DNA of 64,000 nt, from NCBI RefSeq assembly GCF_002736105.1, contig NZ_CP024123.1, forward strand, positions 1,542,001 to 1,606,000, given 5' to 3'. Origin of the DNA: Solibacillus sp. R5-41. Lineage in GTDB: Bacteria > Bacillota > Bacilli > Bacillales_A > Planococcaceae. Of the stretch, positions 27,228-36,629 are shown piece after piece; position 1 is the first letter of the stretch, and each line of letters begins with the position of its first letter. The notes below the pieces were generated by a model. It searched no databases and was not told where the DNA came from. It saw only the letters and a list, made by a program, of their open reading frames with translations. Both the position numbers and the translations under genes were made by a program.

Positions 27228-28742
27228 ATGGCGAATGGTGGGAATTATTTAAAATCACCAGATTTACTTCCAGTGACACATCAACAAAGGAATATCGGGA
27301 CGTTTGGTTTTGCAGTAATTTGGGTTGGGATGGCAATTGTATTAGCCGCTTTTGCAATTGGTGGAGCAGGTATTATAAGTTTGTCGTTGCCGATGGTTAT
27401 TTTAGCGACAATTATCGGCTCAGTTTTAATCGGTGTGTTTATGACATTAATCGGTGATATCGGCATAGAGCATGGCTTATCCTTTCCAGTTTATATGCGT
27501 GCCCCATTTGGTACAATTGGGACGCATATACCGTCGCTTGTTCGTGGCGTTACCGCTGCGTGTTGGTTTGGGATTAACACCTATTTTGGTGCGCTTGCAA
27601 TAAATGGTATTTTAAACTTACTAATTGGCTTTAATAATTGGTTTTTATGTTTCTTGATTTTTGCAGCGTTGCAATTATTTAATACATCTCTCGGCATTAA
27701 ATCCATTGAGCGCTTTGCAGATTTCGCAGCACCAATTATTATTTTAATTTCGTGCTGGATGTACATTACGCTAGCAGATAATGCAACGACTCAAGGAAAA
27801 GATGTTTGGTCATGGGTAGAATCACCAACAACAGGAATGACAGCATTTACAGCCTTCATGGTTGTGGTTATGGCAAACATGGGATTCTGGGCAACATTAG
27901 CAGCTGATATGCCGTCACTATCACGTTTCTTTAAAGCGCCAAAAAATGAACGTAATTGGTTCAAACGCAATAAAACACAATTAGTTGGTTCATTAATCGT
28001 GATGCCGATTACAAATACATTTATCGTAGCAATTGGAGCCGTTTGTTATATGGCGGTGGCATCTGCTGATCCTGTAAATGCATTACAACAAAGTGCAAGT
28101 GGATTTATTTTAGGAATTTTATTACTGATGATTGTATTAGCACAATGGTCTACGAATACGTCAGCAAACGTTATTCCTGCGGCAACAATTTTCTCTAACA
28201 TTGGTGGACCAAAAGTTCCTTTCTGGGTTGGGGTTATCGTAGCAGGGATTATTGGGATTTTGGCACAGCCTTGGAGCTTATTTGGTGTTTTGGTCGAGGC
28301 ACTATTAATCATTGGCGGTATTTTAACAGCCATTGTAGGTATTTTATTTGCCGATTATTATTTAATCCGAAAACGTCGCGTAAACGTAAAAGAACTTTAC
28401 GAGTTAGACGGTCAATTTAAGTTTATGAATGGCTTTAATTTAGCGGGTTTAATCGCTTGGGTGATTGGTGGTATCTTAGCGAATATGTTCCCAACCTATT
28501 CTTCATTGATTGGTTTCTTCGCCGGCGCTATCATTTATTATGTGTTAGCGAAATATTGGTGGTTTAAAAAGTACCCGCAAGCTGAACTAATAGATCCAAG
28601 TGACGAAAAGTATCTAGGTATTACAATTGGGCATGATTGGGACGATATAATCGCACAAGAAATGGAACCGGAATCAGTACCAGTTCTTTCAATTGTGTCA
28701 ACTGAGGTGGACACAATAATCGAAATAAAAGGTACTGAATAA
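27228..28742 (+). CDS. NCS1-family nucleobase/allantoin:cation symporter
   Basis: A 504-residue inner-membrane protein with about 12 helices. NCS1 landmarks: LLPVTHQQRNIGTFGFAVIWVGM at the first helix, PFGTIGTHIPSLVRGVTAACWFGINTYFG, and GFWATLAADMPSLSRF. The family carries uracil, allantoin, hydantoins or cytosine. Its place after preTA, and the pathway encoded around it, favours uracil, thymine or a dihydropyrimidine. The small gene at 28760 follows after 17 bases. Confidence 0.9.
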   Translation: MANGGNYLKSPDLLPVTHQQRNIGTFGFAVIWVGMAIVLAAFAIGGAGIISLSLPMVILATIIGSVLIGVFMTLIGDIGIEHGLSFPVYMRAPFGTIGTHIPSLVRGVTAACWFGINTYFGALAINGILNLLIGFNNWFLCFLIFAALQLFNTSLGIKSIERFADFAAPIIILISCWMYITLADNATTQGKDVWSWVESPTTGMTAFTAFMVVVMANMGFWATLAADMPSLSRFFKAPKNERNWFKRNKTQLVGSLIVMPITNTFIVAIGAVCYMAVASADPVNALQQSASGFILGILLLMIVLAQWSTNTSANVIPAATIFSNIGGPKVPFWVGVIVAGIIGILAQPWSLFGVLVEALLIIGGILTAIVGILFADYYLIRKRRVNVKELYELDGQFKFMNGFNLAGLIAWVIGGILANMFPTYSSLIGFFAGAIIYYVLAKYWWFKKYPQAELIDPSDEKYLGITIGHDWDDIIAQEMEPESVPVLSIVSTEVDTIIEIKGTE

Positions 28743-28759
28743 ATAAGCGAGGTGTGTGT

Positions 28760-28963
28760 ATGTCAGATTATTTATTAAGTATGGAAGAAATGGAACAATT
28801 AGATGAGTATTTTGACAGGGGCTTTAAAGTACACAATGTGTATGAAAATTTAAGTGGGATGTTTGTCGAGTTTGAGCGACAGGAAGTAGTTTGTTTGCCG
28901 ATTTTAACAGCAGAAGCGCGTAAATATTTTGCGGCAAAGCTTCAAGAACAAAAGGTGTTGTAG
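28760..28963 (+). CDS. small acidic protein at the end of the pyrimidine operon
   Basis: A 67-residue protein, MSDYLLSMEEMEQLDEYFDR at the start, with no membrane segment or Cys cluster. I do not recognise it. ATG 28760 follows gcgaggtg; the frame could start six bases earlier. Position 17 bases behind the permease makes it the last gene of the operon. Codon use resembles its neighbours, so it is probably a real, co-transcribed gene. Confidence 0.7.
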   Translation: MSDYLLSMEEMEQLDEYFDRGFKVHNVYENLSGMFVEFERQEVVCLPILTAEARKYFAAKLQEQKVL

Positions 28964-29349
28964 GAAGTTGGATGATAGATTACATTTGTGTATCAGCCTT
29001 AATGTGTTATTGAAAAAGTGAACTAGTAAGACGTACTAGAGAAACTCTTTCTAATGATATTGACAATTTTAGGATATTCATATAAATTTATTACTACTCT
29101 CAATATAACAGAAAAAGAAATAGTTTTAGTGGAACGATAGATATTCAACACATACTTGTCTCTTGGCAGACGAGTATGTGTTTTTATCATCGGGTAATGG
29201 ATGTTAAAAAACACATTACTCGATGATAAAGCCCTAGGCGGATGTCACAAATTTTGCAGGCATAAGCAAACTTCAAATTCCAGACGCAATTACGCCTTGG
29301 CGTAATTGTTCAAGTAAAATGTCACAATTAATGAAAGAGGATCTATAAA
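28964..29349. other. intergenic with three hairpins
   Basis: No gene. It holds a terminator at 29149-29185, a second hairpin at 29187-29225 (atcatcgggtaatg/cattactcgatgat) and a short perfect inverted repeat at 29287-29308 (caattacgc/gcgtaattg) about 40 bases before the MFS start. The last could be an operator. Confidence 0.45.
29149..29185 (+). terminator. terminator downstream of the pyrimidine operon
   Basis: Stem cacatact/agtatgtg with gtc/gac extension, then ttttt. Directly followed by a second stem-loop. Confidence 0.65.
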
Positions 29350-30528
29350 GTGAAATCCATCTTCAATTATTTTCATCCACTTGTTTGGATTATATTAAGT
29401 GGGACTATTTTTGCTCGAACAGCTAGTTTTATGGCCATCCCTTTTTTAGCTTTATACTTACATAATCAACTTCAGGCATCTCCTTCACTTATTGGTTTAA
29501 CAGTAGGGGTCGCGCCACTTTTTGCAACGTTTGGTGGTCTTGTTGGCGGATACTTAACGGATCGTTTTAATCGAAAAAACGTTATTATTAGTACGGTATT
29601 TGTTTGGAGCTTAACATTTCTCGGTTTTGCTTTAGCACCATCTGCCATATATTTTGTAATGTTAAATGCGTTAAATGGGCTATGTCGTTCATTTTTTGAG
29701 CCTGGTACACAAGCGCTGATGATTGATTTTACGGAGGACGCCAAAAAACGAAGACTCTTTTCTGTCCGTTACACAGCGATTAATATTGCCGCGGTGTTGG
29801 GACCGTTGTTGGGCGTTTGGGTTTCGAGCATGTCGAGCGCGTCTGTACCATTTATGATTACAGGCATCATGTATGGAATTTACGGTGTATTTTTATTTAT
29901 TGTGCTGAACCGTTATGAAATGAAGCAACAAAAATTAGCGGCGGGTCATCGAATAGGGGCAATCATTGGTGCAGTGAGAAAAGACCAAAAATTGCTATAT
30001 TTTATTGCTGGTGGAATCTTGATTACATTTGGTTATGCACAATTTGATTCGACGCTACCGCAATTGATTGATATGAAAGTAGAGGACGGGGTAAAGCTGT
30101 TTTCATATGTCATCGTGGCGAACTCGATTACCGTGTTAGCATTACAACTTCCACTGACAATTATGATTGAGAAAATGTCAATCTACAAATCTCTAAAAAT
30201 AGGTGTCATGATTTTTTCGGTCGGTTTGTTATTGCTTGGATTTTCCGATAATGCGTGGATGTTTATTGGCAGCATGGTGATTTTTTCAATCGGAGAAATT
30301 TTCTGTTTCCCGATGATGAATGCCGTTATTGAAGAAATTGCACCAATTGATCAAAAGGGCATTTATTTAGGGGCAGGGCAGCTAAAAAATTTAGGTGGTT
30401 TTATCGGTCCCGTTGTAGGTGGCTGGATGTTAGTTGTTACTGTTGATTGGATGTATGTCGTGATTTCATTTGTCATGTTAAGTAGTATTTTAGTCTATCG
30501 AAAAGCGCTTCATGTGCAAGAAACCTAA
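29350..30528 (+). CDS. MFS transporter (drug/metabolite efflux type)
   Basis: A 392-residue permease with about 12 helices. The motif A-like loop GGLVGGYLTDRFNRKNVI joins helices 2 and 3, and a weaker counterpart is seen in the second half. FEPGTQALMIDFTEDAKKR is the usual motif of DHA1-type bacterial multidrug transporters such as YdeG/MdtG. GTG start with aaagagg upstream. Monocistronic and flanked by terminators. Substrate unknown. Confidence 0.85.
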   Translation: MKSIFNYFHPLVWIILSGTIFARTASFMAIPFLALYLHNQLQASPSLIGLTVGVAPLFATFGGLVGGYLTDRFNRKNVIISTVFVWSLTFLGFALAPSAIYFVMLNALNGLCRSFFEPGTQALMIDFTEDAKKRRLFSVRYTAINIAAVLGPLLGVWVSSMSSASVPFMITGIMYGIYGVFLFIVLNRYEMKQQKLAAGHRIGAIIGAVRKDQKLLYFIAGGILITFGYAQFDSTLPQLIDMKVEDGVKLFSYVIVANSITVLALQLPLTIMIEKMSIYKSLKIGVMIFSVGLLLLGFSDNAWMFIGSMVIFSIGEIFCFPMMNAVIEEIAPIDQKGIYLGAGQLKNLGGFIGPVVGGWMLVVTVDWMYVVISFVMLSSILVYRKALHVQET

Positions 30529-30539
30529 TGATTGCATAA

Positions 30540-30588
30540 AAAAAGTGACGAACGTTTGGCAGAATTTCTGCAAGCGTTCATCACTTTT
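30540..30588. terminator. bidirectional terminator between MFS and NSS genes
   Basis: Long stem aaaagtgacgaacgtttg/caagcgttcatcactttt around cagaatttctg, T-rich on both sides. It serves the convergent genes at 29350 and 30611. Confidence 0.85.
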
Positions 30589-30610
30589 GTATTTGGTAGG
30601 GTGTTTTATT

Positions 30611-31981
30611 CTAGAAAAGTGCAATAATTTTATCAAGTATACCTGTAATATCAAGGAATACGATAATAATAACAAGAGGAATAATATACTTCATAATGAA
30701 GAACCAAATGTTAAAGGCAGTTGCCCCTAGACGAGAATGCTGTAATAGTTCCTCTCGTAAAGTGCTTTTCTTAATTTTCATTGGTACGAAAATGGCGATT
30801 AAAAATACACCAAGTGGCATTAAAATATTACTTACTAAATAATCGGCCGAGTCGAAAATGTTTTTCGAGAAGATTAATATATCCGAGAAAACACTATAAG
30901 ATAATGCAGAAGGAACACCTACTGCAAAAATTAAAACACCAATAATATAGGCATATTTTGTGCGCTTTTCTTCTTTTCCTTTAACAAAAGTGGCTACAAT
31001 AATTTCTAACATTGAAAAGGCAGAAGTCAATGTGGCAAATAAAAATAATGCTAAAAATCCTAATAAGAAGGCTTCACCAAAAATAATTTGATCAAACACA
31101 GCTGGTAATACTACAAACAGTAAACCAGGTCCTTCAGCTGGTTCTAAACCTAGTGAGAAAACAGCTGGGAAAATAGCTAATCCTGCTAATAAAGCGATGA
31201 ATAAATTCATGGAAACGATCGAAATAGCAGGCTGAACTATACTTTCTTTTTTTGAAAGATATGAACTATACGTTACCATTACGGATACACCGACACTTAA
31301 AGAGAAGAAAGCTTGCCCCATCGCAAACAGAATACTTTGTGAAGTAATATTTGAGAAATCTGGTGCTAGAAAGAATTTCACTCCTTCCATTGCATTATCG
31401 AGTGTAAGTGAGCGAATGATTAGAACAAAAAATAGTAAAAATAATGCGGGCATCAAAATTTTATTAACTTTTTCAATCCCATTTTGAATCCCTTTTGCGA
31501 CTACTAGCACAGTAATTGCTAAAAAGGCAAATTGTGCGCCAATAACTAACAGGGGATTGGCAATCGTTTCATTAAAGACAGCGCCGTAATTTGCACTTTC
31601 ACTAATGATACCTCCAAACAAACCTTTGACAAAATAAATGACAATCCATCCACCAATTACACTATAGAAGGATAATAATAGGAAACAAGTAAATACCCCG
31701 AGCTTACCAATCCAATGCCACTGTGTATTAGGCGCTAAACTCCGGTAAGCACTAACCGCTTCTTTTTGTGTGCTTCTCCCAATAATAAACTCCGCTAATA
31801 ATAGGGGGAAACCAATGAATAATGAAAATAAAATAAAGAGAAGAAAGAATGCTCCTCCTCCACTTACTCCTGTGACATAAGGAAGCTTCCAAATTGCGCC
31901 TACTCCTATAGCTGATCCAGCAGCAGATAAAATAAAACCAATCTTTGATGACCATTGCTGTGATGTTTGAATGCTAATCAA
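30611..31981 (-). CDS. sodium-dependent NSS/SNF-family amino-acid transporter
   Basis: About 456 residues and 11-12 helices. The first-helix sodium and substrate motif [18 protein letters not shown] is intact. Bacterial members import tryptophan, tyrosine, leucine and other neutral amino acids with sodium. A T-box leader precedes it. The start is uncertain: I use TTG 31981 ([16 protein letters not shown]), which fits the family's length. The frame runs on to TTG 32026 inside the T-box terminator, which is unlikely. A likely phenylalanine or aromatic importer, judged from the T-box. Confidence 0.85.
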   Translation of the reverse strand: MISIQTSQQWSSKIGFILSAAGSAIGVGAIWKLPYVTGVSGGGAFFLLFILFSLFIGFPLLLAEFIIGRSTQKEAVSAYRSLAPNTQWHWIGKLGVFTCFLLLSFYSVIGGWIVIYFVKGLFGGIISESANYGAVFNETIANPLLVIGAQFAFLAITVLVVAKGIQNGIEKVNKILMPALFLLFFVLIIRSLTLDNAMEGVKFFLAPDFSNITSQSILFAMGQAFFSLSVGVSVMVTYSSYLSKKESIVQPAISIVSMNLFIALLAGLAIFPAVFSLGLEPAEGPGLLFVVLPAVFDQIIFGEAFLLGFLALFLFATLTSAFSMLEIIVATFVKGKEEKRTKYAYIIGVLIFAVGVPSALSYSVFSDILIFSKNIFDSADYLVSNILMPLGVFLIAIFVPMKIKKSTLREELLQHSRLGATAFNIWFFIMKYIIPLVIIIVFLDITGILDKIIALF

Positions 31982-32013
31982 TCCAATCTGTTTTTTATTT
32001 CTTGTCCCTGATA

Positions 32014-32294
32014 GAAAAAAAGACAAATAGCCACGTCTCTATCTGTAACGATAGGGACGTGGCTATTCACGCGGTACCACCCTAATTGGAAACAAAAATT
32101 GCTTCCCACTTGTAAAAGTAACGGTTTAATCCGTTTTCATACCACGTATTTCAAAAAAGTAGTATAAAAAAAGCTCAAAGAATGAAATTCACACAGATCT
32201 TTGTATCAGTTTCCACCAACCACTGATTCTCTGCCAACAGGGAGATCTGGCTTAATATGTTCTTGTCATCGCTCATTAAATATTTAGAATAATA
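32014..32294 (-). ncRNA. T-box riboswitch leader of the NSS transporter, probable Phe specifier
   Basis: The conserved T-box is at 32070-32087 (minus: aattagggtggtaccgcg). It is followed by a long terminator stem (aatagccacgtc/gacgtggctatt) and a seven-T run at 32014-32067. Stem I has the distal-loop consensus gttggtgg and a stem agatct/agatct. In the specifier loop gtgtgaatttcattctt, the triplet before the A that starts the aagaa/ttctt helix is TTC (plus 32184-32186); the neighbouring register gives TTT, also Phe. The TGGT bulge suits a tRNA with A73, as tRNA-Phe has. Uncharged tRNA should switch the transporter on. Confidence 0.88.
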
Positions 32295-32300
32295 AACGAA

Positions 32301-32329
32301 ATTATAGTATGATAACACCTTTTGGTCAA
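32301..32329 (-). promoter_or_regulatory. sigma-A promoter of the T-box transporter
   Basis: Minus-strand ttgacc (32329-32324), 17-base spacer, tataat (32306-32301). Near consensus. Confidence 0.85.
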
Positions 32330-32843
32330 GTCTTTTATCAAAATAATGAAATCTCAGCCTCTAATTATTGATCTAATTAAGTTAAACAAAAGATTCTATA
32401 TAGCCTTTGATGTAAGTTTTCTATTATGGATTCTTATTGAGTGTGTGCTTGTATGGCTGGCTAAGCACATGAGTCACACAGCTTTGTGCAAGGCCAGCCT
32501 TTATAAAGTTTTACTTCCGAATCTTTCTGCATTTATTGCGCCGCTACCGTGGGAGGAGGCGTAATCCTAATTAGATATTCATCTCAATCGGAAAAAATTC
32601 ATCCTATTTTTGGAGCTATTGAGAAGAAGGAATCGTACTAAAATTTCCCCATAGCAGGTCCTTTTAAGTAACAAAAACATTCTGCAAAATTGGGGGTAGA
32701 CGGCATGTATTGTAAGTGCGAATGTATTACAAGGCAGATTTTAGTGTTGAACTAGTATTTCAATATTTGATTCAAACATATGAAACGAACTTTAGATCAA
32801 GAAGAGAATGATTCAGATTTCAAGAAGAAATTGGGGGTGTAGC
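32330..32843. other. intergenic, probable decayed sequence
   Basis: No credible gene. A plus-strand frame at 32322-32564 overlaps the T-box promoter and has no ribosome site. A 20-codon ATG frame at 32779-32841 (MKRTLDQEENDSDFKKKLGV) runs into the ribosome site of the DUF3021 gene and could be the last trace of a LytTR-type regulator that usually accompanies DUF3021; that is a guess. Confidence 0.35.
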
Positions 32844-33317
32844 ATGATGCAAAAGGCAATTTCAACGACGATCCAATCATTTGCAGTGGGATGTATGATA
32901 TTTATGTTATCGCTCTGTGTGTCGTATTGGGAAAGAGGGGAAGAAATCTTTAATCAAATTCAAACGAGATTTGACTTTATTGTCCTCGAAATTTTTATAG
33001 TTGCCCTTATTGGAGGAGGCTTTGGACACTTCATTTATCAGCTTAACATAAAGCATAAAGTTCAAGTGTTTCTTCATTATGCAACAACAATAAGTGCGAT
33101 TTTAGTCGTATCCATTTGGTTAGAGTTCGTATCCATTTGGTTAGAGTTCGTATCCATTTGGTTAGAGTTCGTATCCATGTCTTATATCAATCTTTTCATG
33201 TATTTCATTTCTACAAGTGTGATTTTCTTTATCATTTGGTATGTATCTTATGTGAAATTGAAAAAGGAAGCGGACTTGATTAATTCGGCGATTATGAATG
33301 CGAAAAAAAGCAGGTGA
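32844..33317 (+). CDS. DUF3021 family membrane protein with a tandem repeat in helix 3
   Basis: A 157-residue protein with four predicted helices. N-terminal TTIQSFAVGCMIFMLSLC, the second helix near 52-72 and the final helix near 118-140 fit DUF3021. Between them residues VSIWLEF occur three times in a row, from a 21-base DNA repeat at 33107-33178, which lengthens the third helix region. The start is ATG 32844 (or 32847) behind gggggtg. DUF3021 genes usually follow a LytTR regulator, absent here. A small membrane gene follows after 55 bases. Confidence 0.75.
   Translation: MMQKAISTTIQSFAVGCMIFMLSLCVSYWERGEEIFNQIQTRFDFIVLEIFIVALIGGGFGHFIYQLNIKHKVQVFLHYATTISAILVVSIWLEFVSIWLEFVSIWLEFVSMSYINLFMYFISTSVIFFIIWYVSYVKLKKEADLINSAIMNAKKSR
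33107..33178 (+). repeat. 21-bp perfect tandem repeat, three copies plus 9 bases
   Basis: Unit starts cgtatccatttgg and ends ttagagtt; copies at 33107-33127, 33128-33148 and 33149-33169, with a partial unit to 33178. Identical copies and a unit divisible by three keep the DUF3021 frame open. Confidence 0.95.
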
Positions 33318-33372
33318 TTTATATTTGGTTTGGTATATAATTGAAATTATAACACAGATTAGGGGGTACGCT

Positions 33373-33915
33373 ATGTTTAAAAATACTTCACCAAGATTAT
33401 TTTTTTCAATGGCTGCGATTGCTATGCTCATCATATCACCATTTTTTGCAATCATTATGCCAATTATACTGATCGAAACATTTTTTACGCATGATGATAC
33501 TAAGCTATATATTTATCCTTTTATGACAAGCACCTTAGTTATTGTTTTTGCCTTTGTCTTATTTGCAGTGGCATGTTTGCTGCTATTTTGGAAACGAGAA
33601 AAAGTGACATTTTTACTAAGCACACTTATCGTATTAGGGGGGATTTATACACTTTATAGTACGTCACAAATGTATACGGTCATTGACTCAGAACAAATTG
33701 TAGTGAAAAATATTTGGTCAGAGAAATCGGTAGAATGGGCAGATATGAGTGAAGTGGCTTTGGAATATGTATCCGGCGACTTAGGGGATTATGTATTTAA
33801 AATGGCGGACGGACAAGAATTTATCTTAAAAGAAAACAAATCACATGTAACGAGTTATATATATAATTTAGCAAATGCAAAAAGTATTCCATTCGTTGAA
33901 AGAGCGAAGGAATAA
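33373..33915 (+). CDS. membrane protein of unknown function with PH-like C-terminus
   Basis: A 180-residue protein with three hydrophobic segments (about 11-37, 49-71, 78-97) and a soluble C-terminal beta-rich region of about 80 residues (VIDSEQIVVKNIWSEKSVEW). The latter resembles the bPH domains of small Bacillus membrane proteins. ATG 33373 lies eight bases after aggggg. It follows the DUF3021 gene on the same strand and may share its transcript. No function can be assigned. Confidence 0.65.
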   Translation: MFKNTSPRLFFSMAAIAMLIISPFFAIIMPIILIETFFTHDDTKLYIYPFMTSTLVIVFAFVLFAVACLLLFWKREKVTFLLSTLIVLGGIYTLYSTSQMYTVIDSEQIVVKNIWSEKSVEWADMSEVALEYVSGDLGDYVFKMADGQEFILKENKSHVTSYIYNLANAKSIPFVERAKE

Positions 33916-33917
33916 AG

Positions 33918-33955
33918 AAAGAGCCGAGGACGAGAATAAATGTCCTGGGCTCTTT
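33918..33955. terminator. bidirectional terminator between convergent genes
   Basis: Stem aaagagccgaggac/gtcctgggctcttt, A-rich and T-rich flanks. Confidence 0.85.
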
Positions 33956-33957
33956 TA

Positions 33958-35241
33958 CTATTTGAATATCTCGATCAAAGCACGACCGTCAACATTCTCG
34001 AATGGGAGCTTTAAAATATGCGCAATCGTTGGTCCGATGTCGACAACACTCACATCACCTATATCAAATCCAGCTTTAATCGAACTGCCTGAAATAATCA
34101 AATTACTTGTGTAATCGGTTTTTTCAGGGGAGTAGCCATGTGTTGCATATTTTTGACCGAGCGCGTGTAAATCAACAACGACTTCTTTTGTATAGTCATC
34201 TTCAAAACAATAGCCTTCTTTTGCTTCAATCATATACTCGAACTGCTCATCTACGTGGAATTTGTCGAGTTCTTTTCGGGAATAAATCGCCTCGATGCCA
34301 TATTTCGCTTTTTTTGCTAATGCCTCTAGCAAGGTTATTGCAGTAGCTTTTGCTTCTTCATCACCTTGTTGAACATGCAAATACGCTGCACCACCTGCAC
34401 CTTGAACATAGGCGCGCCATTTCATTTCACCATTTTCCTCATAGATGAGTTCATTATCAAAAAATAAACGATTTAAATAAATTTTATAGCGAACATCTAG
34501 CTGTCCATGATCCCCAACGATTAAAAAGGTCGTTTCGTCACGAATGCCCGCATCTTCAACCGCTTTCACAAGCTCGCCAATGCGACGGTCCATTCGTTCC
34601 AATACGGCTTCTATATGAGGACCTTGTGTTCCATGCAAATGCTTCGAATCATCGAGATCGATTAAATGCATGAGCAACAAATTGGGCTTTTTGTTTATAA
34701 TCGTATCAACCGCGCACTTTGTAATAAAATCATCTAAATACGGCTGCGCAATTCCTTGACGTACTTTCCCATATTTCCATTCCATCGCAAGCGTAAAGAG
34801 TTTACTGCCATTTTTTATAATTTTCAAAGCTTGATTTTCATTTTTAACTGCTTTTATTTCAGGAATATTGTAATGTATCGCCGCTTTTCCTGTAACGGGC
34901 CATAAAATACCTGCCGTTTTTAAGCCTTTATTCCGTGCGAATTCATAAACGGTGGGCATTTTCAAATCGTCTCGATACCAATGCCAGCTTTGCTCCTTTT
35001 CAGGTACAAAAGGTTGAAACGGGTTATTATGAAAAACGCCGTGTTTATTCGGATAAACCCCTGTTACATATGAGCTATGAATGACATAAGTAAGTGTGGG
35101 ATAGACGCTTTTTACTCGATTCGTCGCTGCACCATGTGCAATCAACTGTGCTAAATTCGGCTTACATTTCGCACTATCCCAATTGTCTTTTGAAAAGGCA
35201 TCATAGGATATGACGATGACATAATTATTTTTAGACTGCAT
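33958..35241 (-). CDS. alkaline-phosphatase-superfamily phosphodiesterase/nucleotide pyrophosphatase
   Basis: A 427-residue metal enzyme. N-terminal ISYDAFSKDNWD carries the first metal Asp; SVYPTLTYVIHSSYVTG carries the nucleophile Thr/Ser of the Phosphodiest/NPP family; LMHLIDLDDSKHLHG and IVGDHGQLDV supply the second metal site; a final His is in YATHGYSPEK. No signal peptide is visible, so it is probably cytoplasmic. It lies five bases behind an MFS gene on the same strand. ATG 35241 behind gaggtg is preferred to GTG 35250. The substrate is some phosphodiester. Confidence 0.85.
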   Translation of the reverse strand: MQSKNNYVIVISYDAFSKDNWDSAKCKPNLAQLIAHGAATNRVKSVYPTLTYVIHSSYVTGVYPNKHGVFHNNPFQPFVPEKEQSWHWYRDDLKMPTVYEFARNKGLKTAGILWPVTGKAAIHYNIPEIKAVKNENQALKIIKNGSKLFTLAMEWKYGKVRQGIAQPYLDDFITKCAVDTIINKKPNLLLMHLIDLDDSKHLHGTQGPHIEAVLERMDRRIGELVKAVEDAGIRDETTFLIVGDHGQLDVRYKIYLNRLFFDNELIYEENGEMKWRAYVQGAGGAAYLHVQQGDEEAKATAITLLEALAKKAKYGIEAIYSRKELDKFHVDEQFEYMIEAKEGYCFEDDYTKEVVVDLHALGQKYATHGYSPEKTDYTSNLIISGSSIKAGFDIGDVSVVDIGPTIAHILKLPFENVDGRALIEIFK

Positions 35242-35246
35242 AAAAA

Positions 35247-36494
35247 TCACCTCACTGCATCGATATTTGCTGCAGGATCTTTCGGTAGTAGTAAGAACAC
35301 GAGCAGCCCAATAATAAATAGCGGGATAATGGATAAAATACTATATTTCGCTACACCGGTCATCGTTGTTGTGAATGCCATTAAAAAGGGTCCGATAATG
35401 GCCGCGAATTTCCCGAATATATTATAAAAGCCGAAAAATTCATTCGAACGCTCTTTCGGAATAATTTTGCCATAATAGGAGCGGCTTAATGCTTGAATCC
35501 CGCCTTGTGCAGAACCAATCATCGCACCAAGAACGAATATATGCCACATTTCAGAAATAAAGAATGCGGCGATACATGCCACGATATACGTTAATATTCC
35601 TACAATAATCATGGAGCGTGTGGAGTATTTTTTTGCCAGTGTTCCATACAGTAATGCACAAGGAAACGCAATAATTTGAATGACTAATAAAATCGCAAGT
35701 AACATAAAAGTATTAAATGAATCCGAGCCTAAAACACTTGTTGCATAAGGCACGACCATTTTAATAATCGTATCAACACCATCAATGTAGCAGAAGTAAG
35801 CGATTAAGAAAATGAACACTACTTTGTAATTTTTAATTTGTAAAAAGGTCGTTCCTAACCGCTTAAAGCTATTGCCAACTAAATTCGTCTCTGGCTCGAT
35901 GTAATGACGCTGCCTGACATCTTTGATCATTGGAATGGTAAATAATCCCCACCATAATGCCGTAATAAAGAATCCAATTTGATAGCCAATTGCCAAATCC
36001 ATGCCCATAAAGAAAATGACAGCAAGGCTAATGCCAAATGGGATTACACTTGAAATATAACCAAATGCAAAGCCACTTGTTGATACTTTATCCATGCGTT
36101 CATCGGATGTAACGTCGACTAAAAAGGAATCATAAAAAATATTCGCCCCTGCAAAGCCGATACACGAGAGCACATAGACGACAATTAATAATTGCCACTG
36201 ACCACTAGCTGGAGAAATGAATGCAAAGGATAAGGTCGCGATGATTCCGAGTAAAGCAAAGAACGTAAAGAAGCGCTTTTTCTTATCTTTATAATCGGCA
36301 AGTGCACCTAAAATGGGACTTAATAAAGCGACTAAAATACTAGCGAGCGAATTAAAATACCCAAGATCCATATTATTCACACCATCAAACATGCCAAAGA
36401 CAATAGGGAAGAGGGCGGTCGTTATGGCCATTGAGTACGCAGAGTTCCCACAATCATAAAGTATCCAGGACTTTTCTTCTCTTGTTAACTTCAA
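35247..36494 (-). CDS. MFS transporter, UMF1/Atg22-like
   Basis: A 415-residue permease with 12 helices. SWILYDCGNSAYSMAITTALFP at the start and GALADYKDKKKRFF in the first cytoplasmic loop are UMF1-family hallmarks. It is followed after five bases by the phosphodiesterase, suggesting uptake and hydrolysis of one compound, for instance a glycerophosphodiester or a nucleotide-like molecule. That link is inference. ATG start with aaggaggg upstream. Confidence 0.88.
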   Translation of the reverse strand: MKLTREEKSWILYDCGNSAYSMAITTALFPIVFGMFDGVNNMDLGYFNSLASILVALLSPILGALADYKDKKKRFFTFFALLGIIATLSFAFISPASGQWQLLIVVYVLSCIGFAGANIFYDSFLVDVTSDERMDKVSTSGFAFGYISSVIPFGISLAVIFFMGMDLAIGYQIGFFITALWWGLFTIPMIKDVRQRHYIEPETNLVGNSFKRLGTTFLQIKNYKVVFIFLIAYFCYIDGVDTIIKMVVPYATSVLGSDSFNTFMLLAILLVIQIIAFPCALLYGTLAKKYSTRSMIIVGILTYIVACIAAFFISEMWHIFVLGAMIGSAQGGIQALSRSYYGKIIPKERSNEFFGFYNIFGKFAAIIGPFLMAFTTTMTGVAKYSILSIIPLFIIGLLVFLLLPKDPAANIDAVR

Positions 36495-36629
36495 ACAATC
36501 CCTCCTTATGTACTGAATATTCTATTATTATATCACTTTCTGAATTTTACAATAACACGGAATTGTTAATGTGCTATCTTACTTCTATGTATATTTATGA
36601 AGAAATGTAAATAGCACACTTTTGAAGTC

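Noticed and set aside
32014-32067. Start of the NSS protein at TTG 32026
   Set aside because: The codon lies within the T-box terminator stem; translation from there would be incompatible with the riboswitch.
32322-32564. 80-residue plus-strand frame
   Set aside because: It starts at TTG inside the promoter of the T-box leader, has no ribosome site, and its composition is like translated non-coding DNA.
33107-33178. Short CRISPR-like array
   Set aside because: The 21-base units abut without spacers and lie in a protein frame.
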